A stretch of DNA of 6,974 bases from Ignavibacteria bacterium UBA4661 (GTDB lineage Bacteria > Bacteroidota > Ignavibacteria > Kapaibacteriales > UBA4661), in contig DHLT01000095.1 of NCBI GenBank assembly GCA_002405405.1, positions 1-6,974 of the forward strand, written 5' to 3'. Within the stretch, counting starts at the first letter, position 1; every line of letters begins with the position of its first letter. The translations under genes were made by a program, and so were the position numbers. This document shows, piece after piece, positions 6,825-6,974 of the stretch. The notes beneath the pieces were generated by a model that saw only the letters and a list, made by a program, of their open reading frames with translations, was not told the DNA's origin and ran no database searches.

Positions 6825-6974
6825 TTACTTTTGAAAAGTCAATAAAAAGTCTGAAACAAGTTCCAAATCGAGAACAGTGAATGTGACTCGTTCAATCAAC
6901 TTTGAAAGAGAAGCTGCATGAACTGGACGAGGATTAGTGGTAGTTGCTGCAACAAATTGTAATTCAGCCTCATT
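6825..6974 (-). CDS. C-terminal end of an unidentified protein, cut by the right edge
   Basis: On the minus strand the frame is open from the right edge to a TAA at 6825-6827, giving 49 residues. Codon choice (GAA, GTT, TTG, CGT, CTT) resembles the neighbouring genes, and the peptide looks protein-like, with a hydrophobic strand, a turn and amphipathic helices. It converges on the PAS kinase, with 35 bases between the stops and a hairpin there. The identity is unresolved. The segment FVAATTTNP resembles the sensor-1 strand of AAA+ ATPases such as RarA. The following ASLSKLIERVT and LVSDFLLTFQ resemble, from memory, the N-terminal (REM) motif of Ras guanine-nucleotide exchange factors. Neither fits well with the protein ending right there. 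An open run of this length could also arise by chance. Confidence 0.5.
   Translation of the reverse strand, partial: NEAELQFVAATTTNPRPVHAASLSKLIERVTFTVLDLELVSDFLLTFQK

Noticed and set aside
6650..6880. Plus-strand frame overlapping the 3' end of the PAS kinase and the minus-strand gene
   Set aside because: Most of it lies inside the HATPase domain of the real gene in another frame, and the remaining 30 or so codons have no start context or family signal.
1..6974. CRISPR array, tRNA/rRNA, insertion sequence, toxin-antitoxin or phage defence system
   Set aside because: No regularly spaced repeats, tRNA-like cloverleaf, transposase, terminal inverted repeats or small paired toxin genes were seen; nearly all of the window is taken by five genes on clear frames.

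Overview
The window reads as bacterial chromosome, moderately AT-rich, with four consecutive plus-strand genes (the first cut by the left edge) and, at the right edge, the probable 3' end of one minus-strand gene. It is most likely from the Bacteroidota/Chlorobiota/Ignavibacteria/Kapabacteria (FCB) side of the tree. Two signs support this: the MraY N-terminus has the shape I associate with that group (short hydrophobic start, then GVFQY and TFRAA), and none of the complete genes has a convincing Shine-Dalgarno sequence. This placement is from memory of family patterns and is tentative.

Layout: (1) 1-1089, the 3' part of a membrane-bound CusS-like sensor histidine kinase. (2) 1198-2610 murF and 2691-3821 mraY, consecutive cytoplasmic and membrane steps of peptidoglycan precursor synthesis: MurF adds D-Ala-D-Ala to the UDP-MurNAc-tripeptide, and MraY transfers the resulting phospho-MurNAc-pentapeptide to undecaprenyl phosphate to make lipid I. 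(3) 3823-4302, a small secreted protein I do not recognise, starting one base after the mraY stop and so probably in the same transcript. (4) 4348-6789, a large soluble histidine kinase with four PAS-like domains and no receiver domain or adjacent response regulator. (5) 6825-6974 on the minus strand, 49 C-terminal residues of an unidentified protein converging on the kinase, with a hairpin between the two stops.

The murF-mraY pair is normally embedded in the division and cell wall (dcw) cluster between murE and murD. Here it is flanked by signalling genes, so the cluster is at least broken at this point. I found no RNA genes, CRISPR array, insertion sequence, prophage or defence system. Most of the window is ordinary core and signalling content. 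The points most worth checking are an apparent replacement of the carbamylated lysine of MurF by glutamate, the identity of the right-edge minus-strand gene, and the unknown exported protein coupled to mraY.
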